A stretch of 64,000 nucleotides of DNA. Source: JAAFHB01 sp038236995 (lineage in GTDB: Bacteria; Bacteroidota; Bacteroidia; Bacteroidales; Prolixibacteraceae). Location of the stretch: contig JBBRZE010000016.1 in the NCBI GenBank assembly GCA_038236995.1, forward strand, positions 1 through 64,000, read 5' to 3'. A model generated the notes under the pieces. That model saw nothing but the letters and a program-made list of their open reading frames with translations, searched no databases and had not been told where the DNA came from. Shown one piece after another: positions 42,798-50,739 of the stretch (within the stretch, counting starts at the first letter, position 1; every line of letters begins with the position of its first letter). The position numbers were made by a program, and so were the translations under genes.

Positions 42798-43199
42798 ATG
42801 GAAACAAATCAGATGATTATCGAGAAAGTAAGTCCGTGGGACTTCGAAAAAACCGTTGAATTACTGACAAAGGCAGCCGTTAAGAAAGAGTGGAATATTC
42901 CTGCTACTCATGATTTACAGCAATCGCTTGCGAAGGCTGGAAAAACTGTGAATCCTGTAAAAGTACTTGAAGTTTGTAAACCAGCATTCTCCGGTAAAAT
43001 GCTCGAGAAAAACGATGAAAGAATCGTTTCTGTAATGATGCCCTGCCGGATCTCCATCTACATTAAAGAAGACGGAAAGGCCTATGTGGCAATGATCAAT
43101 GGAGCCGCGCTGGTTGCAGGAATGCCCGAAACGGTTCGTAAAGTAATGACAGATGCTTCGGATGAAGTAAATGAGATTGTTGATTCCGTTGTTAGCTAA
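42798..43199 (+). CDS. DUF302-domain protein
   Basis: 133 residues, no signal peptide. DUF302 pattern: TVELLTKAAVKKEWNIPATHDL near the start, then VKVLEVCKPAFSGKMLE and VSVMMPCRISIYIKEDGKAYVAMIN. DUF302 proteins are small, often found with rhodaneses, cytochromes and sulfur oxidation genes; biochemical role unknown. Two conserved cysteines (in EVCKP and MPCRI) are noteworthy. Starts eight bases after the reductase fusion, so it belongs to the same operon. Confidence 0.85.
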   Translation: METNQMIIEKVSPWDFEKTVELLTKAAVKKEWNIPATHDLQQSLAKAGKTVNPVKVLEVCKPAFSGKMLEKNDERIVSVMMPCRISIYIKEDGKAYVAMINGAALVAGMPETVRKVMTDASDEVNEIVDSVVS

Positions 43200-43667
43200 T
43201 TCCAACCGACGATTGGTGCTCTTAGTGGTGGCAGGGTGAATGTATTTATCAAAAATATTCACCCGGCCATTTGATTTTGGATCGTTATTTTAAATCCGGT
43301 TGTCAGTATACCTCATTTCGTACGCACCCAAAGAAATTGGCAATTGTCGAGTCCAGCGTTAAAGCTGCCTACTGCAAAAAGCGCAACGACTTGTGTAAAG
43401 TTGAAGTTGTCTATTGGTTAAATGACACCTTCAAATATATTCATAGAAGTTGGTTAATTGTTAAGATGACACAGCCAATGATGAATGAATGTTAATTATT
43501 GCCGGAAAAAGACCGAAGTCAGATATTACTCTGAAATTAGCATATAATTTAACAGATACCATATGGTAAACAATCTATTCATAGTAACCGTTATTGTTCA
43601 TTTATAGGGAAATAAAGTAAACGCTCAGAAATATCAGATTTACCGGCGTAATTCCTAAATAAGATGA
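43200..43667. other. Intergenic region after the DUF302 gene
   Basis: 468 bp. A hairpin GGGTGAAT/ATTCACCC (43234-43241, 43257-43264) near the DUF302 stop is a weak terminator candidate. A 74-codon frame at 43271-43495 has no recognisable protein character. No remnant identified. Confidence 0.45.
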
Positions 43668-44516
43668 ATGATGGTTACTTTTATAGCAATACTTTTTGTA
43701 GGTGCATTATTTGCCGGGTTTATCGGTTCACTTACCGGTCTGGGTGGCGGAGTGATCATCGTGCCTCTTTTGACCATTGGGTTTGGAGTTGACATCCGTT
43801 ATGCAATTGGCACATCTCTAATCTCGGTTATTGCAACCTCTTCCGGTGCGGCAACTGCCTATTTAAAAGAGGGTATTTTAAATATCCGGGTTGGAATGTT
43901 TCTTGAGATAGCCACTACCTCAGGAGCGATAATCGGCGCTGCGATCGCATTTTTTGCACCCACCCATGCCATCGCTGTAATTTTCGGTTTTGTACTTTTG
44001 TATTCCGCAATCGTCTCTTTCAAAAAGAGAAAAGAGAATACAATGGCAGAAAGTGCTTCGGAAAAGAAATCAGGCCGAATAATTAAATTATTGAAAACGA
44101 AAGGAACCTATCCTACTACCAATGGATTGAAAAATTACACATTACAACATTTAGGAGGTGGATATATCGTAATGACTTTTGCCGGGATTTTATCGGGTTT
44201 ATTGGGCATTGGCTCGGGTGCTCTGAAAGTGATTGCAATGGATTCAATCATGAAAATTCCTTTTAAAGTCTCGACATCTACAAGTAATTTCATGATTGGT
44301 GTTACAGCAGCCGCGAGCGCAGGTATCTATCTGAACAGGGGATATATTGATCCTGTATTGTCCATGCCCGTGGTGGTCGGGATTTTAATCGGGTCCCTGG
44401 TTGGTGCGAAATTTCTTATTAAATCGCGGACTAAATCGATCCGATTGGTTTTTGCGATTGTGATTACAATTTTAGCCTTCGAAATGATTTATAACGGGCT
44501 TGCAAAAAACATATAA
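43668..44516 (+). CDS. TauE/SafE-family sulfite/sulfonate exporter
   Basis: 282 residues, about eight transmembrane helices. TauE/SafE motifs: GFIGSLTGLGGGVIIVPLL near residues 18-36 and the second-half repeat GILSGLLGIGSGALKV. The family exports sulfite, sulfoacetate or other organosulfur anions. Followed directly by a DUF1634 gene, the usual partner of this subfamily (DUF1634 genes overlap or adjoin tauE genes widely). Two start codons are possible (ATGATG at 43668/43671). Confidence 0.92.
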   Translation: MMVTFIAILFVGALFAGFIGSLTGLGGGVIIVPLLTIGFGVDIRYAIGTSLISVIATSSGAATAYLKEGILNIRVGMFLEIATTSGAIIGAAIAFFAPTHAIAVIFGFVLLYSAIVSFKKRKENTMAESASEKKSGRIIKLLKTKGTYPTTNGLKNYTLQHLGGGYIVMTFAGILSGLLGIGSGALKVIAMDSIMKIPFKVSTSTSNFMIGVTAAASAGIYLNRGYIDPVLSMPVVVGILIGSLVGAKFLIKSRTKSIRLVFAIVITILAFEMIYNGLAKNI

Positions 44517-44517
44517 T

Positions 44518-44913
44518 ATGATGATGAATACGAAACGGTGGAATGATGGTCAAATGAGAGATATCATGGGAACATTGCTACGTGCAGGCGTATTGACTGC
44601 TGCATTTTTAGTAATATCCGGAGGAATCCTGTTTTTCATTCAGCATCCGAAGGAAATTTTCGACTATACCACTTTTAAAGGAGAACCTGCCCAATTCCGG
44701 CAAGTGCATCTGATCGTAAAGGAATCATTGAATTTTAGAGGCAGAGATATTATTCAGCTTGGACTCCTTGTGCTAATCGCCACGCCTGTAGCAAGAGTTA
44801 TTTTTTCATTGATAGGATTTTTTATCGAAAAAGACTGGATATATGTGACAATTACAGGAGTCGTATTGATGATTCTTATAGTTAGCCTGTTTAGTAATTA
44901 TCTGACATTTTGA
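44518..44913 (+). CDS. DUF1634 membrane protein
   Basis: 131 residues from the ATG at 44518, one base after the TauE stop. Three transmembrane helices (LLRAGVLTAAFLVISGGILF; LLVLIATPVARVIFSLIGFF; VLMILIVSLFS). DUF1634 proteins are encoded beside TauE/SafE permeases and may form a complex with them. The frame remains open upstream to 44500, overlapping tauE, but the ATG at 44518 restores normal spacing. Confidence 0.88.
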   Translation: MMMNTKRWNDGQMRDIMGTLLRAGVLTAAFLVISGGILFFIQHPKEIFDYTTFKGEPAQFRQVHLIVKESLNFRGRDIIQLGLLVLIATPVARVIFSLIGFFIEKDWIYVTITGVVLMILIVSLFSNYLTF

Positions 44914-44982
44914 TTGCTCCGTATTTATCGAAATCATCGAAATTTTAGTTTTATTTCTTTTTTACTAATTTCGATGAATTAC

Positions 44983-44990
44983 TAACTTTG
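44983..44990 (+). promoter_or_regulatory. -7 box (TAACTTTG) of the marC gene
   Basis: Exact TAnnTTTG match ending four bases before the ATG at 44995, so the transcript would be leaderless or nearly so. No -33 TTG. Confidence 0.5.
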
Positions 44991-44994
44991 AATT

Positions 44995-45642
44995 ATGATT
45001 TTTACAGAAACGATTTTCACATTTCAAACAGCGTATTTCGTCAGCTCATTTATAACGTTGCTGGCTTTGATCAATCCGGTTCAGAAAATATTTTTGATAA
45101 ATTCATTGCAGGAACGTCTTACGGATAAAGAATTGCGTTATATCTCCATCAAATCATCAATAACTGCATTTGTTATTTTAATGCTCTTCCTTTTTCTGGG
45201 GAACTTGATTTTCACATATGTCTTTCGAATCCAGCTTTATTCTTTTCGCGTAACCTGTGGATTGGTCCTTTTATACAGTGGATGGGTTGCACTTCAACAA
45301 GGAGTCTTGATTAATATTGGGAAAGATGTGCGGATTCAGGATATATCATCAGTACCTATTGCCATTCCGATGATTGCCGGCCCCGGAACGATTACAGCAA
45401 CCGTGACATTCCCTGCTCAATATGGTGCATTGGTTACAGTATTGGCAGTGTTTGCAGCACTAGTTGTTAATCTGATCATTATGCTCTACGCAAAAAATAT
45501 CGGTAGAGTGATGATTAGGCTTAATATCATGTCACCCTTTATCCGGATTATTGGTTTAATCATTGCCACGATTGGTATCCAAATGATTTTTGACGGAGGT
45601 GTCGAATTCCTTAAAATGCACGGATTAATAAAGATGCTTTAA
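44995..45642 (+). CDS. MarC-family (UPF0056) membrane protein
   Basis: 215 residues, six transmembrane helices. MarC signature features: LLALINPVQKIFLINSL near the N-terminus and PIAIPMIAGPGTITATVTF in the middle. Function undefined; not truly linked to multiple antibiotic resistance in recent work. Predicted promoter sits directly on its start codon. The neighbours concern sulfur and metal transport but no direct link is evident. Confidence 0.9.
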   Translation: MIFTETIFTFQTAYFVSSFITLLALINPVQKIFLINSLQERLTDKELRYISIKSSITAFVILMLFLFLGNLIFTYVFRIQLYSFRVTCGLVLLYSGWVALQQGVLINIGKDVRIQDISSVPIAIPMIAGPGTITATVTFPAQYGALVTVLAVFAALVVNLIIMLYAKNIGRVMIRLNIMSPFIRIIGLIIATIGIQMIFDGGVEFLKMHGLIKML

Positions 45643-45942
45643 AGATTTCGATATCATTTGAATTAAAACTGATTTCCATCTGGCTTATTTGAAAACAGCT
45701 GAATTTCTGTCTTTTAATATAAATTTCGACACTATGGGCAGGAAATATTTCAATATCCGATATAGTTTCGTTGATCTTCAATTCGCTGATAAACATCTGA
45801 TTGAAAACACCCTTCCTTTTTTGTAATCAACTTTGAAATCCTTTGGAGTCTTTTGCGTCATCTTTCGTTGTAAAACCAGCCGTCAAAATATTTACTTTTA
45901 AACGTTGAATAAAAACACAACAATCTATTTTAGCGACTGCAT
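45643..45942. other. Intergenic region with a possible short reading-frame remnant
   Basis: 300 bp. On the minus strand a frame reads MFISELKINETISDIEIFPA and HSVEIYIKRQKFSCFQISQM, running into the marC end; it has protein-like composition but is short and unassigned, so I treat it as an unidentified remnant. On the plus strand the region holds the promoter of the next gene. Confidence 0.35.
45905..45933 (+). promoter_or_regulatory. Candidate promoter, TTG-N18-TATTTTAG
   Basis: TTG at 45905-45907 and TATTTTAG at 45926-45933 (one mismatch from TAnnTTTG), 18-bp spacing, nine bases before the ATG of the DMT transporter. Confidence 0.45.
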
Positions 45943-46983
45943 ATGAAGCGCTTTGCAATTATAACAGGTATTCTTTCCGGGTTTCTTTTTGGAATTGCAA
46001 CACCATTTAGCAAATTGCTATTGAATGGATTAAATTCTTTTCAATTGGCCGGTTTGCTTTATTTGGGGGCTGCCTTAGCGATGTCACCCTACCTTTTCAG
46101 GAAAATTAGCAATCTGAAATTGCTTTTTCAGCGTGGCAACAGGGCAAAAACCATTGGAATTATATTCTTCGGTGGTTTCGCGGGGCCCTTGCTTTTATTG
46201 GCTGGTCTTAAAACAGCTAATGCGGCATCGGTTTCAATCTGGTTAAACATGGAGCTCGTGGCAACGGCCATATTAGGGGTCCTGATTTTTAAAGATGCAC
46301 TCGACCGCAATACATGGATTGCAGTTGGTTTGACCATTGCAGCCGGAATAATTACTTCGATGGGAGAAGGTTCAAGCGGCATAACTTCGGGTTTACTAAT
46401 CACTGCAGCCTGTATTTGCTGGGGAATCGATAATCACCTGACTGCATTAACCGACGGGGCATCGCCTCAGACAGTTACTTTTGTAAAAGGGATCGTGGCT
46501 GGGTCGGTTAATCTATTGATCGGATCCGTGATTGCCGAAAACTTCCTTGCAACCGGTAATGTGGTTCCTGCAATTGTTGTTGGAATCTTCGCTTATGGTT
46601 TTAGCATTGTTCTTTATGTGACATCTGCACAAAATATCGGGGCAACCCGAAGTCAGATATTGTTTTCTACAGCACCAATATGGGGAGTTGTATTATCCTA
46701 TTTGTTTGTACACGAACCATTTCAATGGGTTCACGTTATATCGATCGTTCTACTGGCGCTTGCTGTTGTTGTTACAAATCTGCTTTCGCATAAACATATG
46801 CACACACATGTCGTGATGGAACATATCCATTACCACCAACATACCGATGGTCATCATACACATTTACATGATGGTGAAACAATGCCGAAAGGCAAATGGC
46901 ATTCACATGTGCATAAACATGACCCGATAACACACGTTCATCCGCACGACCCTGACTTGCACCACCGTCATGAACATGAATAA
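45943..46983 (+). CDS. DMT-family transporter with long histidine-rich tail
   Basis: 346 residues. Ten transmembrane helices in two EamA halves fill residues 1-285 (IITGILSGFLFGIATPFSKL; GLLITAACICWGIDNHLTAL). The last 50 residues are a histidine-rich cytoplasmic tail with more than 20 His, for example HIHYHQHTDGHHTHLHD and HVHPHDPDLHHRHEHE, expected to bind Zn2+, Ni2+ or Co2+. The transported ligand is therefore likely a metal or metal complex, or uptake is metal-sensed. The next transporter gene starts within or right after its end. Confidence 0.88.
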   Translation: MKRFAIITGILSGFLFGIATPFSKLLLNGLNSFQLAGLLYLGAALAMSPYLFRKISNLKLLFQRGNRAKTIGIIFFGGFAGPLLLLAGLKTANAASVSIWLNMELVATAILGVLIFKDALDRNTWIAVGLTIAAGIITSMGEGSSGITSGLLITAACICWGIDNHLTALTDGASPQTVTFVKGIVAGSVNLLIGSVIAENFLATGNVVPAIVVGIFAYGFSIVLYVTSAQNIGATRSQILFSTAPIWGVVLSYLFVHEPFQWVHVISIVLLALAVVVTNLLSHKHMHTHVVMEHIHYHQHTDGHHTHLHDGETMPKGKWHSHVHKHDPITHVHPHDPDLHHRHEHE

Positions 46984-47002
46984 TTTACAATTAAAATACA
47001 AA

Positions 47003-47638
47003 ATGGAAAGCAAACAATATAAAATAGCATTATGGCTGGCCTTTTTTACGATCTTCTATAATATTATAGAAGGAGTTGTTTCAATGTGGTTAGGGTTTGA
47101 GGACGAAACGCTCACCTTATTTGGCTTTGGCGTCGACAGCTTTATTGAAGTAATGTCGGGAATTGGAATTGCCGTAATGATTGTCCGTATCGGACAAAAT
47201 CCGGATAGTCCCAAAAGCACTTTCGAGATAAAAGCATTAAAAATTACAGGAGCCGCATTCTATCTGTTATCGGTTGGTTTGTTAATCGGTATTGTTTTCA
47301 ACCTGATCAACCATCACAAGCCCGAAACAACTTTTTGGGGTATTGTAATATCGTTGATTTCGATTGCCGTGATGGTTTGGCTGATGAAAGCCAAAAAGAA
47401 AGTTGGTAAACAACTCAACTCCGAACCGATCATATCCGACAGTAATTGTACAAAAGTCTGTGTATATATGTCGGTCGTATTACTTGCCTCAAGCCTGATC
47501 TACGAATACACAGGATTTGCCTATGCCGATGTTATTGGAACGGCCGGTTTGATTTATTTTTCAATTACTGAAGGTAAAGAGGCTTTTGAAAAAGCAAGTG
47601 GTAAAGAATGCAGTTGCGAACATTGCGAAACAAAATAA
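47003..47638 (+). CDS. CDF-like cation transporter with Cys-rich C-terminus
   Basis: 211 residues from the ATG at 47003; earlier in-frame ATGs at 46970 and 46976 would overlap the preceding gene. Six transmembrane helices; the pattern FGVDSFIEVMSGIGIAVMIV resembles the acidic metal-site helix of cation diffusion facilitators and TMEM163-type proteins, but the protein lacks the CDF cytoplasmic domain. It ends KECSCEHCETK, a likely metal-binding tail. With the His-rich transporter before it, a metal export or uptake pair is suggested. Confidence 0.75.
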   Translation: MESKQYKIALWLAFFTIFYNIIEGVVSMWLGFEDETLTLFGFGVDSFIEVMSGIGIAVMIVRIGQNPDSPKSTFEIKALKITGAAFYLLSVGLLIGIVFNLINHHKPETTFWGIVISLISIAVMVWLMKAKKKVGKQLNSEPIISDSNCTKVCVYMSVVLLASSLIYEYTGFAYADVIGTAGLIYFSITEGKEAFEKASGKECSCEHCETK

Positions 47639-47657
47639 TAATCATTAGCAGAGCAAA

Positions 47658-48800
47658 ATGAAACATCCGGTTTATCTCGACTATAACGCCACCACGCCGG
47701 TTGATTCGGAGGTTGTAAAAGAAATGATTCCATATATTGAATCGTATTATGGAAATCCTTCCAGCTCCTATTCAATCGGAAAAAACAATAAAGAGGCCAT
47801 TGAAAAAGCAAGGGGTAAGGTTGCAGAATTGATCTGCTGTAAGCCGGAAGAAATCTATTTTACCAGTTGTGCCACCGAATCGAACAACCTTGCCATTAAA
47901 GGAATTGCCTTTGCAAACGGCGATAAAGGACGACACATTATCACCTCTGCCATCGAACATCCTGCAGTTACCGAGGTTTGCAAATACCTCGGTTCTCAGG
48001 GTTTCGAAATCACCTATCTTCCGGTCGATCAATATGGACGGGTTGATCCGGGACAAGTGGAAGATGCTATTCGGAAAGATACAATCCTGATTACCATTAT
48101 GCACGCCAACAATGAAGTCGGAACAATTCAGCCCCTTCATGAAATAGGGGTGATCGCCAGAGAAAGGAAGATTGTTTTTCATACCGATGCTTCGCAGTCG
48201 CTTGGTAAAATTGAAACGGATGTCAATAAACTGGGGGTTGACCTGCTGACGATTGCCGGACATAAGCTTTATGCACCCAAAGGGATTGGCGCACTTTACA
48301 TCCGGAAGGGAACGGTGATTGAAAACCAGATGCACGGTGCCAGACAGGAAAAAGGGATCCGTCCGGGTACCGAAAATGTCATTCATATCGTCGGACTCGG
48401 AAGAGCCTGCGAAATAGCGGTGCGTGATTTTAAAAAGAATCAGCAGAATATGATTGTTTCACGCGACCGGCTGATCGATGGACTGGTTTCCTGGCTTGGT
48501 GATAAAGTTCACATCAACAGCAACCTGAATAATTGTTTGCCTAATACATTAAGTGTGGCTTTCGAAAACATCAGTGCGCACGCGTTGGCTTCAGCCATCA
48601 GCAACGATGTTTTGATCTCTATCGGTTCGGCCTGTCATTCGGGCGAAACAACCATTTCTTCAGTCCTTCAGGCGATGAACCTCGATTACGCGACAGCAGT
48701 CTCAACAGTGCGGATTTCAACCGGGAAGAATTCTACGGAAGAAGAAATAGATTTTGCCATCGAAGTGCTTATAAATGCTATAAATAAGCTCTGGTTATAG
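47658..48800 (+). CDS. Cysteine desulfurase (NifS/IscS family)
   Basis: 380 residues. PLP enzyme that takes sulfur from cysteine as a persulfide for Fe-S cluster and thiocofactor synthesis. N-terminal YLDYNATTPVD, PLP lysine Lys203 in TIAGHKLYAPKG, and the active loop IGSACHSGETTIS with Cys326. The loop is of the short type (group II-like), and the SACHSG sequence differs from the SACxSG of IscS only at the variable position. No iscU, iscA or nifU adjoins it, so it may serve the local sulfur-transfer proteins. Starts 19 bp after the transporter. Confidence 0.94.
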   Translation: MKHPVYLDYNATTPVDSEVVKEMIPYIESYYGNPSSSYSIGKNNKEAIEKARGKVAELICCKPEEIYFTSCATESNNLAIKGIAFANGDKGRHIITSAIEHPAVTEVCKYLGSQGFEITYLPVDQYGRVDPGQVEDAIRKDTILITIMHANNEVGTIQPLHEIGVIARERKIVFHTDASQSLGKIETDVNKLGVDLLTIAGHKLYAPKGIGALYIRKGTVIENQMHGARQEKGIRPGTENVIHIVGLGRACEIAVRDFKKNQQNMIVSRDRLIDGLVSWLGDKVHINSNLNNCLPNTLSVAFENISAHALASAISNDVLISIGSACHSGETTISSVLQAMNLDYATAVSTVRISTGKNSTEEEIDFAIEVLINAINKLWL

Positions 48801-48926
48801 ATCATCTTTATGATGCAAAAAGCCCATACATGTGCGAAATACCATCGGCTGGTATCGCTCTACAAGTTTCCGGTACATATTCCGGTCACCCTGGGTTATT
48901 TGCTGAATGATTTCGCTATCGGTCAA
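48795..48926 (-). pseudogene. N-terminal fragment of an ECF RNA polymerase sigma factor
   Basis: On the minus strand a 43-codon frame from a TTG at 48926 reads TDSEIIQQITQGDRNMYRKL then VERYQPMVFRTCMGFLHHKDD, the start of region 2 of ECF sigma-70 factors (where DAEDLTQEVF normally follows). It ends in TAA inside the 3' end of the cysteine desulfurase gene; the remaining region 2 and region 4 are gone. A sigma gene cut by the junction with the desulfurase locus. Confidence 0.72.
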
Positions 48927-48954
48927 TTGTCCAATTTCAATATGTTAACTGAAT

Positions 48955-49653
48955 TTATCCTTTCTTACTTACCTCAAGCAATCCATTGTGATTAACAACC
49001 TGAATATCTTTTTCATTCAATTCAATCAATCCGTCTTTTTCGAAGCTCTTCAATAATTTCACGGTACTTTCTGTCGAAATCCCGGCAAAGTCGGCAATGT
49101 CTTTACGCGAGAGTAGTTGAAAAATATGCGGATTCTCATTTTTGAATCCATCAACGTACAACAGCGTTTCTGCAATGCGCCCGTTCATTTGTTTATAGAT
49201 AACTGTTCGCAGTGTATCGAAGAGGTTGGCATTCTGCTCGCAGTACCTTGTTATCATTGTAAAACCAAACATCCCGTTTTGTTTTATGACTTTAGCAATG
49301 GCATCCTTTTCAACCAGAAAAACCTGGCAGTCGGTCAATGCAACTGATGAATAGTTGAAAGTGTTTTTTGTGAATACTGCCGAAAGTCCCACGAATTCGC
49401 CAGGTTTAATAATCCTTAAGTTATAATTTCTGGAATTGTCCCCCTCAATGTATTGTTTGGCTAAGCCACTGATTATAAACAATACATATGATGAAAAAGC
49501 CCCCTGTTTGGTAAGGTTGTCACCTTTGCGAAAAAGCACCTGTGTTTTACTCCCCCTTACCAGCGCTACTTCTTCCGGTATGAGCATTTGAAAACATGGC
49601 GCCTGAATGTCGCAAATAAAGTCATTGTCTGTTTCCAGAATAGTCTTCATCAT
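48955..49653 (-). CDS. Crp/Fnr-family transcriptional regulator
   Basis: 232 residues. N-terminal cyclic-nucleotide-binding-like beta-roll (LFRKGDNLTKQGAFSSYVLF; IIKPGEFVGLSAVF) and a C-terminal winged helix with the recognition segment LSRKDIADFAGISTESTVKLL. The N-terminus has one cysteine pair (ICDIQAPC) but not the four-Cys set of FNR, so an oxygen-sensing Fe-S cluster is not evident. Divergent from the thioredoxin/rhodanese operon, with a 20-bp palindrome between, so it is the likely regulator of the sulfur island. Confidence 0.9.
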   Translation of the reverse strand: MMKTILETDNDFICDIQAPCFQMLIPEEVALVRGSKTQVLFRKGDNLTKQGAFSSYVLFIISGLAKQYIEGDNSRNYNLRIIKPGEFVGLSAVFTKNTFNYSSVALTDCQVFLVEKDAIAKVIKQNGMFGFTMITRYCEQNANLFDTLRTVIYKQMNGRIAETLLYVDGFKNENPHIFQLLSRKDIADFAGISTESTVKLLKSFEKDGLIELNEKDIQVVNHNGLLEVSKKG

Positions 49654-49753
49654 TTTAATTTATAAGTTAACCTCTATTTCCATATCAGAACTGCTTTTCT
49701 TTCTTTTCCGGAAAATGAAGTGATTTACAAATGACGAAGTTAAATATAAGTTT

Positions 49754-49773
49754 TAAAACACAAGGTTGTTTTA
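49754..49773. promoter_or_regulatory. Palindrome TAAAACA-N6-TGTTTTA, candidate Crp/Fnr operator
   Basis: Perfect 7-base inverted half-sites (49754-49760 and 49767-49773) separated by six bases, the spacing used by Crp-type sites. It lies between the divergent Crp/Fnr gene (start 49653) and the thioredoxin-like gene (start 49891), about 90-100 bp from either. Confidence 0.55.
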
Positions 49774-49855
49774 GATCAATTAAAAAGTTGTCCTAATTCA
49801 ATTCAGGAGCTGTTGTGCTTTAACGGGAAAACCTTTATTAACAGAATCAGCCTTG

Positions 49856-49863
49856 TAACTTTG
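49856..49863 (+). promoter_or_regulatory. -7 box (TAACTTTG) of the thioredoxin/rhodanese operon
   Basis: Exact TAnnTTTG match, 27 bp upstream of the ATG at 49891; no -33 TTG, consistent with dependence on an activator such as the neighbouring Crp/Fnr protein. Confidence 0.5.
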
Positions 49864-49890
49864 CATTGCAAAATTTAAAAACGAAAAGTC

Positions 49891-50247
49891 ATGTTATATA
49901 CCAATTTAAAACACATCGAAAGTGCTGCAAAGTATGCTGAAATAATTAACGAAAACGATGATGTGTTGGTTATTTGTGGCCGCATGGGGACAATGTGTGT
50001 CCCCGTTTACAGAATTGCTGAAGAATTGGAAGTCGAATACAAACATGTAAAATTCTTTGATATGGAATTTGATAATCCGGAATCGCATGTTATTCGCACT
50101 TTGCCCGAAGTTGATGGTTTTACCGGAATTCCTTTTACAATTTATTATAAAAACGGGAAAGTGGTGAATGCTACATCAGGCATTCAGTCCAAAGCACAGT
50201 TAATAGCTATTTTAGATAAAGAATTTGCTGCAACCGTCAATGCTTAA
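49891..50247 (+). CDS. Thioredoxin-fold protein with atypical active site
   Basis: 118 residues, no signal peptide. Thioredoxin fold from the C-terminal half: VKFFDMEFDNPE, then GIPFTIYYKNGKVV with the cis-Pro, and the helix SKAQLIAILDKE. The expected CxxC stands as GTMC, with another cysteine four residues before it (ICGRMGTMC, Cys29 and Cys36), so the normal dithiol is replaced by a CX6C arrangement. It may be a monothiol or persulfide-carrying variant. First gene of the operon that continues with thioredoxin and the rhodanese flavoprotein. Confidence 0.75.
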   Translation: MLYTNLKHIESAAKYAEIINENDDVLVICGRMGTMCVPVYRIAEELEVEYKHVKFFDMEFDNPESHVIRTLPEVDGFTGIPFTIYYKNGKVVNATSGIQSKAQLIAILDKEFAATVNA

Positions 50248-50284
50248 GACTATAACAAAAATAAAAACTTAATAACAGCGAAAT

Positions 50285-50704
50285 ATGCAAACAACATTTA
50301 TAGTAATCGGAGTTGTAATTGTCACATTCATTATTCTACGTTCTGTTACGATGGCAAAAATGAAAAACACGCCAATGGTTGCTGACCATGTGAAAGTACT
50401 CACTCTTACGGATAAAAATTTTCAGCAGCAAACAAAAAACAAAATAATTCTGGTCGACTTCTGGGCAACATGGTGTGCTCCATGCCGTATGATGGCCCCC
50501 GTATTGAACGATGTGGCCTCTGAATTGACAGGAAACTCACTGGTGGGGAAGATAAATATCGAACAACATCAAGCCCTCGCACAAAAATTCAAGGTAAGGA
50601 GCATTCCCACCTTAATCCTGTTTAAAAACGGAACAGAAATAAACCGTTTTGTTGGAATTAAATCCAAAGATTTTTTACTCAAAGAGATTGCTAAAATAGG
50701 ATAA
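50285..50704 (+). CDS. Membrane-anchored thioredoxin
   Basis: 139 residues. An N-terminal hydrophobic segment (TTFIVIGVVIVTFIILRSVT) anchors or exports it, followed by a standard thioredoxin with VDFWATWCAPCRMMAPV (CAPC) and the cis-Pro in VRSIPTLILF. Reduces disulfides or persulfides; whether the domain faces cytoplasm or periplasm is not clear because the segment could be a signal anchor. Between the atypical thioredoxin and the rhodanese fusion, same operon. Confidence 0.92.
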   Translation: MQTTFIVIGVVIVTFIILRSVTMAKMKNTPMVADHVKVLTLTDKNFQQQTKNKIILVDFWATWCAPCRMMAPVLNDVASELTGNSLVGKINIEQHQALAQKFKVRSIPTLILFKNGTEINRFVGIKSKDFLLKEIAKIG

Positions 50705-50739
50705 TGTTCAAAGCAACTCAAATACAAATTAGTTAGAAT

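Noticed and set aside
43271..43495. 74-codon frame as a gene
   Set aside because: No recognisable motif, no promoter or ribosome signal, and no conserved-looking composition.
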